Position numbers and translations under genes: made by a program. From an uncultured beta proteobacterium (GTDB lineage Bacteria > Pseudomonadota > Gammaproteobacteria > Burkholderiales > Burkholderiaceae_C): a DNA stretch of 8,477 nucleotides. Of the stretch, positions 6,074-8,477 are shown piece after piece. The stretch's first letter is position 1. Every line of letters begins with the position of its first letter. The notes under the pieces are model-generated. The model did not search any database. It saw only the letters and a list, made by a program, of their open reading frames with translations, and was not told where the DNA came from. The stretch spans positions 1-8,477 of the forward strand of contig CAJBVC010000625.1 of the NCBI GenBank assembly GCA_903958915.1, in the 5' to 3' direction.

Positions 6074-7599
6074 GGCTTCTCTCCCGCCGCAACGGTCGGC
6101 TGAATGGGCACAAACGCTGGCGGACGTGGAATGCCTGTGGCGCACGCCACATCCTGAGGCAAAGCCTGTGCCTCGGTAGCAGCCACGATAAACCGGTACA
6201 CGGCATCGCCCATGCAACCCACATACATCACACCATGCCCAGCCTCTGGTACCACAACATGCTGCGCCTTGGCCCCCAGGGATTTCGCGACTCTTTCTCC
6301 ATGGCGTGCAGGTGTGACCGGGTCGGCACCGCCGCTGAGTAGCAACACAGGCGACTGTGCCGGGGAGACAGTATAGAAAGCCTCAGGGACCACAGCGCGT
6401 GGCCAAAAACCACAGACTGGCCCATACAGTTCGGCATCCGTGTTGCCAAAGTCCTTGCCCGGTGTACTCTGGCTGGCCGCCATACGCGGCGCATCCTCGG
6501 CACAGACCACCGAAAAATGCATACCCATCGCCAGCTGCGTGGACTTGCGGCTTCCCATGGCGTTGGCCATTCCCACAATGCCACTGAAGTCGCCGCGCGT
6601 TGCTGCGTGCACAGCAGCTGGTACACCTGCGGCCAGCGCAGGTACATACAGGGGCGACCGAACAGCACGCAACAGGGTGCTGCGGGTGAGATGGAACGAC
6701 TCGGAGGCACCGGTCACCGGGTGGCGCACGCTGACCATCCTTGGCAGGCTGCCAAGCAACGCCTCCCACTCCCGGCGCAACTGGGGGAAGCGACTGGAGC
6801 ACGACTGGTCGCCTACTGCGTCCTTTTCACAGGCATCCAGCAACTTGTCGAGCGCTGCCTGGCCATCGGCAGAAAAGCTGGTCGGCAACACCATGTCCGC
6901 AGGGGCCATGCCGTCCAGCACGGTACGCCGCACCTGGGCCGGAAACTGCCGCTGGTACTCCAGCGCTGCACGCGTTCCGTAGGAGGCCCCGATCAGGTTC
7001 CACTGCGAAACATCAAGTTGCTGACGCACCGCCTCAAAGTCCTGCATTGCAATCGTCGTTGTATAGAAACGCAGATCCCCATGCGGCAAGCGGCTCAGAT
7101 CATCGGCACATTGGCGCAAACGCTGGAGTTGCAGTGCAGGGTCCATGGCCTGCTGCACCGGCAAACGCGACGCGTCGGCGCATTGCAACGGTGCAGATTT
7201 GCCGGTACCACGCTGGTCAATGAAAACCAGATCGCGCCGGTTGTTCAGCCTGGACAGGCGCGGCAAAACCGCAGGCGCAATCCCGATGGCGCTCTGGCCT
7301 GGCCCTCCGGCCAGCACCAGCACCGCATCTTTGAGCTTGTTGCGCGCCATCGCCGGCACCACCAGATAGTGCACCTCGATCTGCACCCCGTTCGGCTTGG
7401 CCGGGTCCAGCGCACGTTTGACTGCTCCGCATTGCATCTCGTTGGGCAAGCCCTCCACGCGGCAGGGCTGTGTGCTGGCCGCCTGTGCCACGCCTGCACA
7501 CCCCAGTGATGCAGCCAGGGCCATGCCAGCGAGCCAGTGTCCCCATTGCATCGCAGCCGCTGCGTATTTCGTTTTCTCCGATTGACCCACCGAGCCCAT
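6070..7599 (-). CDS. Exported alpha/beta-hydrolase, tripeptidyl aminopeptidase / proline iminopeptidase type
   Basis: The 509-residue protein has an N-terminal signal sequence: a polar start, then a hydrophobic core at 22-37 and a likely signal peptidase I site after AQA (residue 40). This predicts a periplasmic or secreted enzyme. The hydrolase core shows the oxyanion motif LAGGPGQS (96-103), the IDQRGTG motif (127-133), nucleophile Ser206 in GASYG, Asp426 (GGADPVTP) and His455 (EAGHG). The C-terminal part fits the TAP-like domain, so removal of short peptides from N-termini is likely, though esterase activity is not excluded. The mature part has ten cysteines that fall in neighbouring pairs (46/57, 140/164, 257/267, 366/396, 462/486), fitting disulfides outside the cytoplasm. 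The gene is 54 bases after lysE and overlaps the ATPase gene by ATGA. The start at 7599 is chosen over Met17 because of its strong ribosome site. Confidence 0.88.
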   Translation of the reverse strand: MGSVGQSEKTKYAAAAMQWGHWLAGMALAASLGCAGVAQAASTQPCRVEGLPNEMQCGAVKRALDPAKPNGVQIEVHYLVVPAMARNKLKDAVLVLAGGPGQSAIGIAPAVLPRLSRLNNRRDLVFIDQRGTGKSAPLQCADASRLPVQQAMDPALQLQRLRQCADDLSRLPHGDLRFYTTTIAMQDFEAVRQQLDVSQWNLIGASYGTRAALEYQRQFPAQVRRTVLDGMAPADMVLPTSFSADGQAALDKLLDACEKDAVGDQSCSSRFPQLRREWEALLGSLPRMVSVRHPVTGASESFHLTRSTLLRAVRSPLYVPALAAGVPAAVHAATRGDFSGIVGMANAMGSRKSTQLAMGMHFSVVCAEDAPRMAASQSTPGKDFGNTDAELYGPVCGFWPRAVVPEAFYTVSPAQSPVLLLSGGADPVTPARHGERVAKSLGAKAQHVVVPEAGHGVMYVGCMGDAVYRFIVAATEAQALPQDVACATGIPRPPAFVPIQPTVAAGEKP

Positions 7600-7603
7600 T
7601 GCG

Positions 7604-7611
7604 CCTCCCTT
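7604..7611 (-). promoter_or_regulatory. Strong ribosome binding site of the exported hydrolase
   Basis: Read on the minus strand this is AAGGGAGG, four bases before the ATG at 7599. It is one of the best Shine-Dalgarno matches in the window, and it decides the start: the later in-frame ATG at 7551 (Met17) has nothing comparable. A fresh strong site after a 54-base gap suggests that translation initiates independently here, unlike the overlapping genes around it. I could not identify a convincing -10/-35 pair in the gap. Confidence 0.75.
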
Positions 7612-7653
7612 ACAACAAGAATTGAACGGGCGAGTATCCCACCCCGCGTAAAA

Positions 7654-8280
7654 CTACAGCGCCACGATGCCCATTACTGTCACCAGCAGCACGACCGCCA
7701 TGCTGCGGTTAAACCAAACCAGGCGCGCGCCGGTACCGTGCGGCCCGGCCAGCCAGGCGCGCAGCACCGAACCGGCCACGGCATACGTCAGGTTGCTGGC
7801 CAGTGCGTAGACCACCATCACCGGCAGCACCACCGCCAGCCGCTCCAAGAACATTGGCCTGCCCGCCACCCACCCACTCACGATGGCCAGCGCCAGCATC
7901 CAGGCCTTGATGTTGACAAACTGCAGCGCCACGCCCTGCCAGAACAGGCGCATCGGACGCCAGTGCGGCGCCAAGGGCGCGCTCGACGTCTGCGCGGGGC
8001 GTGTGCGTGCCAGCATCCACACCAGCCACAGCAGGTAGACAACACCCACTAGCTTGATTGCGTTGGCCAAAGCCGGAATCGCCACAACGAGTGCGCCAAG
8101 CCCAAAAGCACACAGCAGCAGCAGCAGCGCCCAACCCACCGGCACCGCAAACACAAATGGCAAGGCATGGCGCAAACCATGATTGGCGGCCAGCGCGGTG
8201 GACAGCGTGGTGTTGGGTCCGGGCGTAAAGCTCATCGCAGTGGCCAGCGCCAGCAGCGCAGTGAATTCTTGCCAGCTCAT
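7654..8280 (-). CDS. LysE/RhtB family amino-acid exporter
   Basis: The 208-residue inner-membrane protein matches the usual length (about 205) and layout of the LysE/RhtB family, which exports amino acids such as lysine, threonine or homoserine lactone by proton-coupled transport. The N-terminal motif SFTPGPNT (17-24) is diagnostic. Hydrophobic spans lie at about 4-19, 40-68, 70-91, 112-139, 146-170 and 190-207. The usual NPKAW motif appears as FVNIKAW (121-127), with Ile where Pro is normal, and NRSMAVVLL (191-199) fits the last span. I chose the ATG at 8280 because it begins the first span and overlaps the stop of the upstream gene (ATGA). The open frame extends to 8379 without membrane-protein character. 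The ribosome site is weak, consistent with coupling. The substrate cannot be predicted. Confidence 0.9.
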   Translation of the reverse strand: MSWQEFTALLALATAMSFTPGPNTTLSTALAANHGLRHALPFVFAVPVGWALLLLLCAFGLGALVVAIPALANAIKLVGVVYLLWLVWMLARTRPAQTSSAPLAPHWRPMRLFWQGVALQFVNIKAWMLALAIVSGWVAGRPMFLERLAVVLPVMVVYALASNLTYAVAGSVLRAWLAGPHGTGARLVWFNRSMAVVLLVTVMGIVAL

Positions 8281-8477
8281 GGGGGACCGCTCGCACCATG
8301 CCGCTCTTGCCTGCGCGACCGTGTGGCCCCTGCCCTGCCCGCTGCCGGGGCCCGTTCTGGTAGAGCTCCCCGCAGACAAGCGGGGTTGGCGCGTGCACCA
8401 CTGGCCAGGTAATCAATGCGCAGCCATTCGCGCGCCGCTTGTGGCGCAAAGCCTCGAACGCTGGTCAGGTAGTCCCA
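8277..8477 (-). CDS. 3' end of an unidentified gene, possibly radical SAM/B12-binding (DUF4080-like) protein
   Basis: Reading from the right edge, 66 codons run open from 8477 to a TGA at 8277-8279 that overlaps the lysE ATG. The same junction type recurs at three other places in this window, which supports a real gene. The visible C-terminus has an ordered part (WDYLTSVRGF..., EWLRIDYLASG, ACLRGALP) followed by a basic, Ala/Arg/Gly-rich tail of about 25 residues. The pattern of a hydrophobic-acidic helix, then RIDYLASG, then a Pro/Cys-Leu-Arg turn recalls the tail of B12-binding radical SAM proteins annotated with DUF4080. This is weak recognition from memory: no catalytic motif is visible because the N-terminal part lies outside the window. 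Confidence 0.6.
   Translation of the reverse strand, partial: WDYLTSVRGFAPQAAREWLRIDYLASGARANPACLRGALPERAPAAGRAGATRSRRQERHGASGPP

Noticed and set aside
6517..7509. Plus-strand open frame of 330 codons opposite the hydrolase
   Set aside because: Composition is that of an antisense shadow, and the hydrolase on the other strand has a complete catalytic triad and signal peptide.
7600..7653. Possible promoter between lysE and the hydrolase (TTCAAT as -10)
   Set aside because: No acceptable -35 at 16-18 bases; the nearest candidate, TTTACG, would need a 20-base spacer.
8368..8385. Hairpin with a 6-bp GC stem and 6-base loop near the right edge
   Set aside because: It lies inside the coding tail of the partial gene with no T tract on either side, so I do not call it a terminator.

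Overview
The window is GC-rich, densely coded DNA. Short gaps, ATGA stop/start overlaps and the protein sequences together suggest a betaproteobacterium, probably Burkholderiales (Comamonadaceae-like). That placement is inferred from general resemblance; no marker gene in the window proves it. There are nine protein genes, two of them cut by the window edges. There are no RNA genes, insertion sequences or CRISPR arrays, and no gap above 300 bases lacks a gene.

Left block (1-2036, minus strand): a biotin-dependent carboxyltransferase with its own N-terminal biotinyl domain (608 aa), followed after 33 bases by the start of a small lipoprotein that runs off the left edge. No biotin carboxylase domain or gene is visible, so the enzyme looks like a single-chain acyl-CoA carboxylase without its first third.

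Middle block (2091-4009, plus strand): a 54-base divergent gap separates the carboxyltransferase from a two-gene unit. Its genes encode a Rhizobium etli-type L-asparaginase and an arginase, joined by an ATGA overlap. Both enzymes release nitrogen from amino acids: asparagine to aspartate plus ammonia, and arginine to ornithine plus urea. The unit reads as an amino-acid nitrogen scavenging operon.

Junction (4010-4112): almost the whole gap between the converging arginase and permease genes is one long imperfect inverted repeat. Its 27-bp arms match at 24 positions, and a small GC hairpin sits inside the loop. It could be a dispersed palindromic repeat, a bidirectional terminator, or both.

Right block (4113-8477, minus strand): read in transcription order, this holds the 3' end of an unlabelled gene (perhaps a radical SAM/B12-binding protein), a LysE/RhtB amino-acid exporter, an exported alpha/beta-hydrolase of the tripeptidyl aminopeptidase type, a NatA-like ATPase and a NatB-like permease. 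Three of the four junctions are ATGA overlaps. The exception is 54 bases between the exporter and the hydrolase, where the hydrolase has a strong ribosome binding site. The hydrolase-NatA-NatB trio is tightly coupled and probably works as one unit, with an exported peptidase or esterase beside an ABC exporter.

The window does not show a clear new defence or mobile system. The points most worth checking are the long palindromic element, the carboxylase without a biotin carboxylase, the coupled hydrolase-exporter unit, and the asparaginase-arginase pairing.
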